Shown piece after piece: positions 30,723 to 41,735 of a stretch of DNA of 64,000 nucleotides. Below the pieces are notes generated by a model. It was given only the letters and a program-made list of their open reading frames with translations, ran no database searches and was not told the DNA's origin. The stretch is from Prorocentrum cordatum (taxonomy: Eukaryota > Sar > Dinophyceae > Prorocentrales > Prorocentraceae). The DNA lies in assembly GCA_963575745.1 (NCBI GenBank), contig CAUYUJ010022052.1, forward strand, positions 2,501 through 66,500, in the 5' to 3' direction. The position numbers and the translations under genes were made by a program. Numbering within the stretch: the first letter of the stretch is position 1; each line of letters starts with the position of its first letter.

Positions 30723-31042
30723 GCTTTTGCAATCTGTCGGCGGCGCGGTCGGAGAGAGTGGGGCGCAAAAAAAAAAAAACTCACACACACATGCACGCGC
30801 ACGCACACACACACACATGGTGTACTTATTCTCTACAACAACCATGGTGTGCTTATTCTCTGCCCGTGAGGGGAAACGTCATCGATCATATCCTGCGGAT
30901 CATGCGATGGGTCGGGTTCCTTGGGCATATCATTCCTGCTGCGCACGCGTATCCCGTTTATCGCATTCCGCCCCTGTTCCCGCTATGATATGAGTTTCCG
31001 CCGCCGCGCCCGTCTAAAGGCGGAGAAGCCTGTGGCGAGCAG

Positions 31043-34000
31043 GGAAACAGTTCGTCGGGCGCAGGACGGCATGGTGGAAATCCTCAAGAACTTGAATAAG
31101 AAGGAGATCGCGCAAGCGATCGAGGACAACCCAGGCTTCCGACAGGCAACCGACGTTCAGTCGACCCCGATTGCAGATATCAGTTTTCATGGTTTGTCCA
31201 AGACGGTTTGTTTTGATCGTTCGGTTTTGATTTTGGGCAAAAGCGTTTTTGTCGTTTTTGGCGTTTGTCGACGGGTCGTCCTGAGCGTTCGCGCCTTGTC
31301 GCGTTAGGGGCCACGATTTTCTTGAGCCACACGCGCGACGAAGCTTCCTTGCGACTTCGGACGTACATCGGCTCGGACACCCCCGCGCGACTGGCGAGGG
31401 GCAGGTCGAGCAAGGTACAGAACAACGTGCTCACGGTGCACGTGGGGGGCCGATCGATCGACGCGTATCGTTTTGGCTGCATCGCCACGCCCGCTTTCAA
31501 CGCGACTGTGCCCGGAATGTCGCGGGGCCAGGGCTGGCAAAAACCAGAGCAGGGCCCCCGCCTCTCCTCGCCACCGCCTGAAGAGTTTTTGCTGCGGGAA
31601 GTGTTGCCTGAGAAGCCTAGTGACTGGGCGATTGGGCACTGCAGGCTCGATCCGCCGTCGCTTTCACGAGGCGCGGCGGCCGAGTGAAACCCCGGCCAGA
31701 GGGGGTCTTGCCCCCCGCCCCCTCCGCCGCCAGTCCTACGCGCCCGCTCTGGGGGCCCTGCTCTCGCGGGCAGCGGGCCTGGAATTGCAGCCGTTGGCGC
31801 AGAAGGACAAGGATTCAAATGGCTGGCGCCTCGCCCGCCTATGGGCCCATGCCGATGCCCAGTTTTTGTTTTTGTTTTTTTGTGTTGTTTTTCTTTTTTT
31901 CTCATTCTTTCTTCGTTGGGCGCCGCGGAAGCCGCGACAATTTGCTTGATGCTGGCAACTCGTGCAGTTGTTTAATTGGGCGGTGGTTCCTCCCGTTGCG
32001 CCGCTTTCTCGCGCAGTTGAATTCGGCGCCGTTTTCAACCGTTTTACGCCTGGCGGCCCCGCGGCGGGGGGGTGGGCACAATCGCCGCGGCGTTGCGCGC
32101 GGTGGTCGACCACGTGCTGTCCTGCGTCGGGAGCGGCCCCGTGCGGGTGGTCCACCTGATCACGGGCGACGCGGCGGCCGCCAATTTGGCCGCCGTCAAG
32201 CGCTTGCTGTCTTCCTTTTCTTTTGCTGACAATGTCGACTACCGCGTGTGCCTCTGGAAGTGCGCCTCGCACCAGATCAATCTGATTGTCCAATTTGCCA
32301 TCACGGGTGACAAGCTGCAGGACCCTGTGGGGGGCGACGCCATATGCGGCGCGTGCGTTCGCATATTCAAATATCTCACCCCCACGTATTACGAGGAATT
32401 CAGGATCGGGCTCAGACACCACGTGACCACGCGATTCCGCGCCGAGGCCTTGGACGAGGCCCAAGTGCGGGGGCACGCTGACCGCGCGCGTGCCCTCATG
32501 CACCTCTACGGCCCCGACGCGGTTCCTGACGAACTGCTCCTCATCTTGAACGCAACGTTCCACGAGTTGGTCCACCAGGACCCGCGGCCCTGTGACGTTG
32601 ACTCGGCCGATTTGTGCAGCGCTCTCTGCGATGAGTTCGAGCGGCGGATCCTACGGTGCGAGGAGAGGCCCGTGACCACGAGGTTTTGGACGTTCACGGT
32701 CGCCGTTCAGACCTTGTTGTTGGTTCACATATTCCAGCTGGACCCGAAATCGATATGGAAGTTGACCCGCACGCGCCCACAGAAGGAGCAGATGGCACGG
32801 CTGAAGCGCGTATGCCAGTTCTGGGACAAGCCAAGTACGGGCGCGGAGCTTCGGGTCGCGGCTTTCTGTCTGCGCCTGACTTCTCACGGCCAGAACATGG
32901 TGTCGAAGACGACGCGGGGCATCCCTATCCTCGTCTACCTCGGCCAGGGGACCGTTCAGAAGGAAGCCGCCGTCACGCTCGAATCTCTGTTGGCCCACGT
33001 CTGCGACGACCCGCTGATGCCCGCGGACAAGGCCATCGTGGCGGTGCTAGCGACAATGGCCCACCTTGTCGGGAGGATGGACATGTTCAACTGCTACCCC
33101 ACTGCCTTGTGGAAGTGCACCGAGCGGTGGAACCCACAGAACTGGATGACGGAGTGCTTGCTCTTCCTGCAGGCTCCGTTGCTCACGATTTCTCCTGCTT
33201 CGTCTCCATTCTCCTTCCCGCAGGGAGACGTCGGCATGCCCGTGATTCGCCGCCGCCGACGCGCTGGCAGGCTTGACGTTTTTTTTTTTTGCCTTTCAGA
33301 TATTGATTCCGTTGCTCTCCTGGTTTGTTACTCGCGGATGCCCCCCCCTTGCCTTGCTTTTCGCCCTGCCAGCAAGGCCAGCGAGGATGACCTCGACGAG
33401 GGTTTCTCCTTGCCCCTGCAGAAGAGGGCCCTGCAGGAACCGTCTGAGCGAACCGCCACGAGTTACTTGCTCTCCGACGAAGTCCAGGGCGAAATCGAGG
33501 CCATGCTGGAGTACGGCAGTGCCACCTCGCTGGACGTGGAGAGGCATTTTTGTTGTTTTCTGCTGTGTGCGCGCGCCTCCTTCACGAGTGCGCCTCGGAT
33601 AGGAGAAAAAAAAAAACCTCGCCCCCCCCTTCTCCCTTGCCCTCCTGGGAGGCGGCACGTCCAGACCAAGCGCTCCGAGAGGCACAGGCTGTGTTCTCTC
33701 GCGGCAGCTTCCAGGTGCCCGCGCGGGTTCCGAACCCCGGCCTTCCCATGCATCCCTCTGCCTCCTCATGCCTCCTGCTCCCCCCTGCCTGCCCCTACTC
33801 CCACTTCTGCCCCTTCGCCTCTCCCTCCAGAGCTCCTCAGAAGTCCCCCTCCTCCTCCTCCTCCTCCTCCTCCTCCTCCTCCTCCTCCTCCTCCTCCTCC
33901 TCCTCCTCCTCCTCCTCCTCCTCCCCCCCTTCCTCCTCGGAGCCTGATGCCGCTGAGCCTTTTGATAGCTCCGTTGAGCACGTCCTGCTAGCACATGTTC

Positions 34001-34403
34001 CGCCACTGCTCAGGATTACAGTCCGATCTGCCAAATACGTTTTCATTTGGGAATTCGTATCGGTCGGCACGTGCGGGCAGACGCCTCCGACAGGCAGCTT
34101 GTCAGCGCTGCTAGGTGCTTGCTTTCCGTCAGCGGAGCTGTCGGGCATAAACAGCTAGTTTATTCCCTTTCCAACGCCCGTCAGCGGAGCTGTCGGGTAT
34201 CTTCGGTCACAGGCCGGACACTTTAGTGCAACTGCGGCCGGACACTTTAGTGCAACTTACATTTTGCATCTTCGTTCACACGCGGCCTCGTCGCCGCCGT
34301 CGTCTTGTGTATCTCTCACACTAGTGGTGCACTTCTCGTCCTCCTTTTCCTCCTCATCTTCCTCCTCCTCCTCCTCCCCCTCCTCCTCCTCCTCCTCCTC
34401 CTC

Positions 34404-34434
<31 letters not shown>

Positions 34435-34782
34435 TCCTCTTCCTGCTCCGACCTTCCACTTTTCTGCCCTTTCGGGGTTGGGATCCCGCTGAGGGATGAT
34501 ATATTGAGACGATTTCGAGCTCGAGCGGCGGCGTGCAGGTCGGATACGGCGGCGACAAAACAGCGTGTCCGACAACAACACAACTCCCATCGCACGCTGA
34601 CGTTGCGCAAGAACCCACATTTCGTGATTGTTGGGCCTGGGCGGCCACCCACCTTGTCCTTCAACGAACCCGCCATCCAGAAGTATATTGAGGATAATTA
34701 CGCCGCTTTGACAGAGGAGCTGGGAGGGATGGCGTCCTACGCTTCCACAAAGCGGGTTCGTGGCCAGCCCCTGATCCCCTGC
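31043..34782 (+). CDS. hAT-like transposase gene, multi-exon, truncated by the assembly gap
   Basis: Exon pieces recognised in order: 31,043-31,190 (TVRRAQDGMVEILKNLNKKE), which follows GCGAGCAG; about 31,311-31,640 (LSHTRDEASLRLRTYIGSDT); about 31,740-31,860 (GLELQPLAQKDKDSNGWRLA), ending before a T-rich intron; 31,960-33,180, the main body; 33,370-33,545 (KASEDDLDEGFSLPLQKRAL ... SLDVER); about 33,660-33,715 (TKRSERHRLCSLAAASR); and 34,500-34,782 (DDILRRFRARAAACRSDTAA). The main body has GDAAAAN at 32,165 and CASHQINL at 32,261, the D...N and CxxHxxNL pattern of hAT transposases. A run of Gs near 32,067 costs one base and breaks the frame there. Introns carry long CTC tracts directly before acceptors. 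The gene runs into the N gap, so its 3' end is missing. Functional transposase or domesticated copy cannot be told. Confidence 0.65.
33845..33925. repeat. (CTC)n tract in an intron of the hAT-like gene
   Basis: About 27 uninterrupted CTC units on the sense strand. Confidence 0.95.
34117..34200. repeat. Second block of intronic AGCTGT...ACAGCT hairpins
   Basis: About two units like those at 30,519-30,722, again directly after the 90-bp conserved segment (34,024-34,110). Confidence 0.85.
34209..34258. repeat. Direct repeat of GGCCGGACACTTTAGTGCAA
   Basis: Two adjacent copies of a 22-24 bp unit; each contains the palindrome CACTTTAGTG. Confidence 0.9.
34345..34437. repeat. (CTC)n tract before the last visible hAT-like exon
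   Basis: Ends about 60 bp before the putative acceptor GGGATCCCGCTGAG near 34,492, so it acts as, or extends, a polypyrimidine tract. Confidence 0.9.
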
Positions 34783-34882
34783 NNNNNNNNNNNNNNNNNN
34801 NNNNNNNNNNNNNNNNNNNNNNNNNNNNNNNNNNNNNNNNNNNNNNNNNNNNNNNNNNNNNNNNNNNNNNNNNNNNNNNNNN
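34783..34882. other. Assembly gap, 100 Ns
   Basis: Exactly 100 Ns, the usual placeholder for a gap of unknown size. Linkage of the two halves is therefore not shown by sequence. Confidence 1.
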
Positions 34883-35686
34883 GTCACGCAGGGCCCTGGG
34901 TCTCTGCCTGCGTGGGGGAGGGGCCATGTGCCTCACCAATGAATTCGAGTTCCTGCACGGGAGGCGTACGCGGAGCATCTCAATCGAATCTTCAACCACT
35001 GGGCACGCCACTGGAGGCCGCGACGCGAACGCCGCGAAAGCGTCGGGAAGCTGGTGCTCCAACATCTCGGGGTTGTCAGGGTAATCCTTGAGCTGCCCGT
35101 GGTAGTGCAGGCGCATCTTGCCCCTGATCTTCTCCAGGTGGCTGTGCATATCCTCCTTCTTCTTCAGGGCTTCGGTCGCGTCGGCGTAGATCGGCTGGCC
35201 TGGTGTTGTGCGCGCCACGACGACAGCCGACCACGCGGCGATGAACGTGCCCTCGTTCGGGTTGGACAACCCCAGCAGCAAGAAGCGGTTGCAGATGACA
35301 ACCTTGATGGTGTCCCAAGGCGCCGACGGGTCGCGAATGATATCCCAGTCCTCCTTACTCAGGTACTTGTAGAATTTCAGACAGCTCTGGCGCTCAATCT
35401 GCTTCTTGCCAACGTCATGCGCATTGACAACGTTCCCTGTCATCTGCGAGAGCTTGCCAGTGATCTTGGAGTTAATGATTTCACCCAGGGCGCAACGCTG
35501 AGCGCCATCGAACTCGCTGGTGCGCAAGGCCTTCAACATCGAGGTTGCGTCGTCCAAGCTCCATCCAGGGATCGTCGCCAAGCTCTCGCGGATCATGGCC
35601 ATGCCCTTGACGCTGTCGGCCTCTCCCAAGGATTCCTTGCACACGCACATGTGTTCGAGAACTCGCACCACGGCTTCTAGAGCCAT
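34883..35686 (-). CDS. ORF1 homologue of element B, partial (cut by gap)
   Basis: The ATG at 35,686 (MALEAVVRVLEHMCVCKESL) opens ~250 good codons. It aligns with ORF1 of element A: YLSKEDWDIIRD against YLTKRQWDKILD, then LLLGLSNPNEGT against KSLGWRTLHEPT, and CPVVEDSIEMLRVRLPCRNS against CPLDRAMLMVLCDAVPMRES. After the last motif the sequence reads AATTCATTG|GTGAGG near 34,938, a likely GT donor, and then the N gap. The basic C-terminal half seen in A is therefore missing from view, probably in a further exon. Identity between A and B is low, so the elements are old relatives. Confidence 0.75.
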
Positions 35687-37160
35687 AACCTAGTGGAAGT
35701 GCTATGCGGGCGCTTGTTCACAGGGTTTGTCAATCAGAATGAACTCGAGCCAAATATATGCGAGAGGGGCGGGGATACGGTGGTCAGAAACTGCGCTGGG
35801 CAGCGGCAAGAAATACTGACGTTCGCTCGTGGGCCCACCACCCCTTCCGCCACTACATCCTTCTGGGGCGAGGGATTGCGCTAGGGGGTCACTTTCGAAA
35901 GGCAGCGCACATGTTTTTTTTGCCTTCCGAAGCCCCCGCCCCCTCCGCCACCGCACCCGCACCCTTGCAAACAACTATCTCTGGTGTGAATGAAACCTGG
36001 TGTCCAAACTGATTCGTTGTTCGAGCTGCGTCCAGCCGCGGCGACGAAGAGCCTTCCCCGAGAACCAGGAAGTGAGGAAACGCAAATCTTGCCACTCGCA
36101 CGGCTGCGCGGGGCTACGGCGGTCATAATCTGCAAACTACAACCACAGAAATAAAGCTGACAAACTAGAGATGCACCCTCCCGTCGTCTCCTAGATTTTA
36201 GCTTGAAATGTTATCGAGATTCCCCGAGTACAAGGCTCGCAACTCCCTCTCGAGACTTCCTCGCAAGTTATCCCGCTCGGGACTCCCTCACAATTTATAT
36301 TCAACCCTCTATCCTCATCCTCCTCATCATCATTCTCCACCTGGCTGGATGGATGAGAAAATATATTATGAGCGAACACAGTTCCGCACAGCTGTAAGAG
36401 AATCGCGTTCTCAACTGGCAGCGGCGACGGCGGCGCAGCCGTCTCGGCAGCAACGTGATTCGCGAGCAAGAGAACGGAACAAGCTCCTCTGCCTCCTCCT
36501 CCTCCTCCACCCCACTCCCCTCCTCCTACTCCTCCTCCTCCTCCTCCTCCTCCTCCTCCTACTCCTCCTCATCCTTCTCCTCCTCCTCCTCCTCCTTCTC
36601 CTCCCCCTATCACCCTCCTCTCTCCTCGTGTTCCTCCTCCTCCTCCACCACCAGTTCCCCCTCCTGCTGCTGCTGCTGCTCCTGCTGCTCCTCCTCCTCT
36701 TCCTCCTCCTCCTCCTCCTCACCCCCTCCATGCGCAACCCGCGGCCTACCGCTGCCTACTCCTCCCACTTGTCGTGCGCGGGGATCAGGCTGGGGTCGAG
36801 CCTCTCTCCACCTGGCGCGGCGAAGGAGGCGGGATCGATTCGAAGGAAGGAGTGGAGGGGGCGTAGGGGGGCGCAGGGGAACGTGGGAGAGCGCACGGAA
36901 CCGTGGAGGAGCGTAGGTGACCGTCGGGAAACGTGGAGGGAGCTTAGCGGAAGAGGGGGTCGATTCGAAGGGAGAGCGTAGGGGAACGATTCGAAGGAAG
37001 GAGTGGAGGGAGCGCATGGGGAACGCGGACAAGCGTGGGAGGGGGGGAGTAGGGGCTTAAAGTAAACAGTTAGAAACCAGGAGCGGAGGGAGCGTCGGGG
37101 AACGCGGAGGAGAGTAGGGGAGCGTAGGGAGCGTAAGGGAACGTAGGGCCCCGCTGCGAT
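35687..37160. other. No gene; (CTC)n tract and GGGGAACGTGG-like repeat
   Basis: 36,490-36,725 is CTC-rich. 36,830-37,150 repeats GGGAGCGTAGGGGAACG-like phrases. 35,690-36,480 holds no convincing frame. Confidence 0.5.
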
Positions 37161-37164
37161 GTAG

Positions 37165-37560
37165 TGGGGCCTTCTTGGAGGCTTCTTGGAGGCTTCTTTT
37201 CGCAACCCCCTGCGAGTGATTTTGCTGGTCACGTTAGCGTATCGTGACCAGCAAAAACCCTCGCATGGGCCACGAACAAATGAGGCTCGAAAGGGGATGC
37301 AGGAATGACTCAGAGGGCGAAACGGGAGGAGGAGGGGAAGGGGGCGGGAGGGAAGATGGGGTGAGGCGGGAGGGAGGAGGGGCACAGCTGGGATGTCTCG
37401 GGGCCTTCTTGGAAGCTCCTTGGATGCTTATTTCCGTAACCTCATGCGAGTGATTTTGCTGGTCGCGTTAGCGTATCTTGACCAGCACAATCCCTCGCAG
37501 GGGCCACGAGCAAATGAAGCCCGAAAGGAAATGCCGGAATGACTCAGAGTGGGACACTGG
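37165..37560. repeat. Direct repeat (two ~155-bp copies), each with a hairpin
   Basis: Copies at about 37,165-37,335 and 37,405-37,560 share TGCGAGTGATTTTGCTGGTC and GGAATGACTCAGAG. Each contains TTTTGCTGGTC(A/G)CG, TTAGCGTA and (T/G)TGACCAGCA in order, a strong stem-loop. 240 bp apart, with ~80% identity by eye. Confidence 0.85.
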
Positions 37561-37617
37561 AGGGAGGAGGGGGCAGACGGGAGGGAGGAGGATGGTAGAC
37601 GGGAGGGAGGAGGGGCC

Positions 37618-37810
37618 ATAACGATTCAGATCGATATCAGATCGAGCTCAGATCGACTTCAGATCGAGTCGATCTGAAATCAATCTGAAATCGATCTGAA
37701 TGGGTATTATATCAATCTGATACCAATCTGATATCAATATGATGCCTATCTGAATCAATCTGAACACATACCAACCACATACATTCAGATAGCCTCAGAT
37801 CGATCGGGTG
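37618..37810. repeat. Element B iteron-like array of CAGATCGA / TCGATCTG
   Basis: AT-richer block with repeated TCAGATCGA, ATCAATCTGA and ATCGATCTGA in both orientations, between the ORF4 and ORF1 homologues of element B. It occupies the position that AGCGATNNNGATCGCT clusters take in element A. Confidence 0.75.
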
Positions 37811-37970
37811 TCGAGGGACTAACAGCAATCAAACTGCATGTGTTGTTTCCTTCTAGTGTTGGCGGGCAGAGCCTTCGCCGTCGAAGAGACACCTCTCCCG
37901 ATCACAAATCAGCAACATGACAGCGCAAACTACTTGAAACACAAGATCATGCTCTGCTGCCTGCTGCTAT

Positions 37971-38086
37971 CTCACCTAGCGAGCCTCCGCTCTACTCTCA
38001 GCTCACCTAGCGAGCCTCGGCTCTACTCTCAATTCACCTCTGCTATCTCACCTCGCGAGCGTCGGCTCTACTCTCAGCTCACCTCA
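37971..38086. repeat. Three ~35-bp tandem repeats at the 3' end of ORF4-B
   Basis: CACCTAGCGAGCCTCGGCTC plus TACTCTCAGCT reiterated three times; the unit nearest the gene overlaps its stop codon. Confidence 0.8.
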
Positions 38087-38522
38087 TTGACCCTTGTACC
38101 TGCCCTCCGCCTTTACCTTCGCCTTGCCGACTGCCTTGCCCTTCGCTTTGGCCTTCGCCCTGCCGACTGTCCCGTCAGTCTGCTTCTCTGCCTCGGTCAG
38201 CGTCCTCTTGAGCGCCAGGCGGCGCCGCTTTGCCACAGCTTCGTTGCCGTCGCAGCATTCGGCGATGCCGCCCGCTGCGGGCACTGCAGCAGCTGCGGTA
38301 GCACTCACCTCTGGCTCTGCTGCCTCCGCTGCGGGCGCTGCGTCCACTGCGTCCACCTCGGGGTGCGCGAACATCTCCAGGCCAGCGGCCGCAGGATTCC
38401 GCTTCAACATATCGTTCTTGATCTCCACTGGGATTTCGTCGAGGTTGCCTGTGAAATATCAAACGGAGGACGACTACTACGACTACGGCGAGGGCGACTA
38501 CGACGACGACGACGACGACGTT

Positions 38523-38572
<50 letters not shown>

Positions 38573-39620
38573 AGTCGTAGTCGTCGTCGACGCCTGAAAG
38601 CTTGTCGCCGTACTCCTTGATGAACTTCAGCGCGTTCCGACCGCGCTGCCAGACAACCGTAGCCTCGCCCTTCTTCGCGACGCCCGTCTCGATGAAGACC
38701 TTCAGGATGTCGAGCTCCTTCTTGGCATCTGCCACGTAGCCGTCGTTCTTCTCCAGGAGGCCCTCGGGCACGTACCTCTTCGCCTCGCTGCTAGTTGCCA
38801 CGAGCATGAGTACGTTGTGCTCGGCCAAATACTCCTCGATATCAGTGGCCAGGGCGGTGATCTTGTCCAACTGCTTGGCGGGGATGCTCTTGTTGTCATT
38901 GGCTGGCTCCTTCTGCGTCCTTGGCTTGGGCGCGGCCTTGGCCTTGCCCTTGGCGACAGCCATGGGGTTGGCCCTGGCCGTGCGCCTGTGGTGCTCCTGC
39001 TCCTCTCTCGTGTCGGTCCCCACGAACTTGAACTCCGCGACGTAAATCTGCTCCTGGCCATTGTAGGGGTCCTTCCAGCGCGGAGCGTTCGCCAGATGGT
39101 TGCTCCACGCCACGGGGTCCGTCTTGAAACGGGGCAGTTCCTTGGCCTCCTCAATCGGGCAGTACCTCCCCTCCTCCCTGAACTGCGCGGATTTCTTCTT
39201 TGACTTGATGGCCTCCACCTCTTGCTCCATGGCGCAGGCGAGCTCCGCGCCGAACAGGTTCCCGCTTTTTTTAGCGAACTCAGCCCTCTGCCCTGCGTCG
39301 AGCTGGCCGAACAACTCGTACTTCTCTGCGTTGCCACGGCGGATGTTGTTGACGCGGCCCTTCAAGCGGTTGCAGCAATGGTGGATCCATTGCTCGTACT
39401 CGCCGACTTGCGACTGGCAGAAACCATCCTCTGCGCGAACTGGGTTGGTACAGTAGCTGCAGCGGGGAAGTGTGTCGGCATCTCCTTCGGGCTGCTGCTG
39501 CGGTGGGGGCGGCTGTGGCAAAGCGAGCTCCAGCATATGGTCACCGCGGCTCGCTGCGGCACTGCTGGCGGGCGACGCCGTGAGTCCGCGCTCCTCGGGG
39601 GACGCGGCCTGCGATGACAT
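38084..39620 (-). CDS. ORF4 homologue of element B, two exons
   Basis: The ATG at 39,620 (MSSQAASPEERGLTASPASS) starts exon 1, which runs to 38,594; exon 2 is 38,448-38,084. Joining them gives 1,392 bases, exactly 464 codons including the stop, which supports the splice. Order of parts: a Pro/Gln-rich N-terminus; a zinc-type module (RCSYCTNPV...HHCCNRLKGR, about 55-100); a globular part with EEGRYCPIEEAKELPRFK; an Ala/Lys linker (AKGKAKAAPKPRTQK); and a C-terminal helical region (ITALATDIEEYLAEHNVLML ... WQRGRNALKFIKEYGDKLSG). Exon 2 adds an Ala/Glu stretch and a Lys/Ala tail (VGRAKAKAKGKAVGKAKVKA). It matches ORF4 of element A in the CxxC module, the GxYCP motif and the C-terminal helices. 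About half A's length because A's acidic and Lys/Asp repeats are missing. Function unknown. Confidence 0.75.
38449..38593 (-). other. 145-bp intron made of fold-back (GAC/GTC)n
   Basis: Donor TCAG|GCGTCG (a GC donor) and acceptor TTTCACAG|GCAACC. CAGGC stands at both ends as a short direct repeat. The interior is GAC repeats followed by their complement GTC, so it can fold into one long hairpin. The exon frame downstream is only recovered by removing it. Confidence 0.7.
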
Positions 39621-39689
39621 CCTCGGATCGCGGGGCAAGTCGGTCGACGGGGCTACAACCTCCACGCTTCCCCAGACGGCTCGAGCCTC

Positions 39690-40010
39690 AAATGCTACGG
39701 ACTTGTGGATCCCTTGTAATCACCGTGTGGGCCCCCTCGTGGGCCCCTTGTGGATGCCTTGCGGACCCCATGTGGAGTGGTCGTCGTCCCGCGTGTTCTG
39801 CCGTGTCCTGTGTGTTCTGCCGTGCTCCCGTGTGTTCTATCATGTACCTGTTTGTTTTGCCATGCTCCCGCGTGTCGTGTGCTGTCGTGCTCATGTGTGA
39901 TCTGCCGTGTTTCTGTGTGCTCTGTCTGTTTTGCCGTGTTCCTGCGTGTTCTGCCGTGCATGTTATGTTCTGCATAATCAACCCCAAGGGCTAAAGAGCA
40001 CGACAGAAGG
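39690..40010. repeat. Irregular TGTTCTGCCGTG repeat
   Basis: Reiterations of phrases like CGTGTGTTCTGCCGTG between 39,790 and 39,975, upstream of ORF4-B. No coding value seen. Confidence 0.7.
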
Positions 40011-40139
40011 GGGGGGGAACGACACGAAACGGGAAGGGAGGGGCGCCACCGTGGGTCGATGCCGCGCTGGCCCAGTCGATGGAGTCGTCGGCGGTGCCGT
40101 CGCCGTTGGCCTGGCGGGGCCGCGGGCGCGGTCAGAGTC

Positions 40140-40515
40140 CCTCCTCCCTCCTCCTCTCATCCCCCCTCCTCCTCTCATCCTCCCTTCTCCTCTCATCCCC
40201 CCTCCTCACTCCTCCTCCTCCTCCTCCTCCTCCTCCTCCTCCTCAGCCCTTTACCTCCCCTGCCCTCCTCCTCCCCTCCTCCTCTCCTCCTCCTCCTCCT
40301 CCTCCTTCCTCCTCACTCCTCCTCCTCCTGAGGAGGAGGAGGAGGAGGAGGAGGAGAGGGGGTATGATGTAGGAAGGAGGAGGTTAGGGGGAGGAGGGGG
40401 CGCTCCTCCTCCCTCCTCCCCTCGCTCTCCCTTCACACCCCCCTCTCCTCCTCCTCCTCCTTCTCCTCTTCTCTCTCCTCCTCCTCCTCCTCCTCCTCCT
40501 CCTCCTCCCCGCCCA
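40140..40515. repeat. (CTC)n/(GAG)n block with a perfect palindrome
   Basis: CTC tract to about 40,327 switches abruptly to GAG (CTCCTCCTGAGGAGGAGG), forming a perfect dyad, then returns to CTC from 40,440. Confidence 0.9.
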
Positions 40516-40683
40516 CGCACGGCGTCGGGCCTCGCCGATGCCGACTCGCGCCTGCGCTGGCCCATCATCAGCAGCAGCGCCGCCACCTTCGGGAGGCGAG
40601 CGGTGGTGGTGGGGAGAGACAACTGCAGCGCTACGGGGCCTGGGGGCTGCCGAGGAAACCCAAAACAAAAAACGTGAAACTAC

Positions 40684-41234
40684 CGATGGATGTGGAACGT
40701 TGGAAAGTCCCGCCCAACCTTCCTGTGAAGCAGCCGAGCGCCCAGCGCCATCCAGCGATGGCTCGGTGCAGCCCTGCTCGTCGTGATCGGGGGCCCACTG
40801 GAACAGGGGGTCGGCCTGGCCCAGCGGTATGTGGTAGAAGGTGGCCATGCCCGAGGCTGTCAAAACACTCGATGCGATGGCGAACTGCTGCGACAACGAC
40901 TCCTGCGACTTCGTGAATCTCACGGAACCGTTCGCAACCACGACCTGATGGGCAACAGCATACGCCATACGTAAATTGTCGCTTCGGCCCACAATCAAGA
41001 GAATCCTGCCATCTCCACGGCCACGGTTTCGAATCGATACTTTGCACCAAGTGGCTGACCATATCATGTTGGATTGCAGGCTCGTCAAGGTGGCGCTCGG
41101 AAGATACTCTTTCACGTAAGCAACTGGCCCGCTGCTGGGGGGCCCGTGCAGAACCATCTCATTGTCAGGCTCCGCCAGCGGCTCTGAATTCTGCATCCCT
41201 GGCGCTGCGATGGCAGCTCCCTGACTGCCGCAGG
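40684..41234 (-). CDS. Exon of unknown element B gene with KH-like pattern
   Basis: Proposed exon bounded by an acceptor at 41,235 (T-rich run, then CCGCCCGCAG) and a donor at 40,683 (CCATCG|GTAG). The reading contains IWSATWCKVSIRNRGRGDGR, then ILLIVGRSDNLRMAYAVAHQ, then VVVANG. The order (helix, basic Gly loop, strand, I-x-G, helix) is what a KH RNA-binding domain looks like, but the GxxG loop is not canonical, so treat as a hint. It lies between the transposase and ORF4 homologues, where element A has no gene. Flanking exons not identified. Confidence 0.45.
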
Positions 41235-41609
41235 CTGCGGGCGGACAAGTGCACAACAACAAAAAAAACTCGAGACCGCTGGCGCCAACAGCTACGGATG
41301 AGCGAGCGGGAGGCGCGGCATGGATGGCAATCGAGACGCGGACGCCGCGAACCGTGCATCCGCGCCGATCCTGTCCAAGCTCGCCCTAGGCCCAGCGCGC
41401 GCCCTCTCCACGCTGAGAGGGGCTGAAGGTCCATGGCCGAGGGCGGGCAAATCCAGGGCCTGCGGAAGTGCAAAGTTGGCGGCGACCTCTGGACCCTGAT
41501 CAGAACCTTTCTTTTATTTTTGGTGGGAGGGGAACCTGGCCGCACGGGGCAATTTCTGACACCATTAGCGCTCGTCAATATGCGTGGAAATTCAACCATG
41601 AGCGCCCGC

Positions 41610-41735
41610 GGCTTGCAAGTATACATGTGTATACACATGTGCGCATATGATTGCGCAAATGAAGATAATGCATGCGTGCGCACATACGTACGTATCTGGT
41701 ATATACAAGCATAAGTATACACATACCAGGGCCTG
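41610..41735. repeat. TATACATGTG-type dinucleotide-like tract
   Basis: GTATACATGTGTATACACATG and similar palindromic TG/CA/TA phrases, downstream of the element B transposase. Confidence 0.7.
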
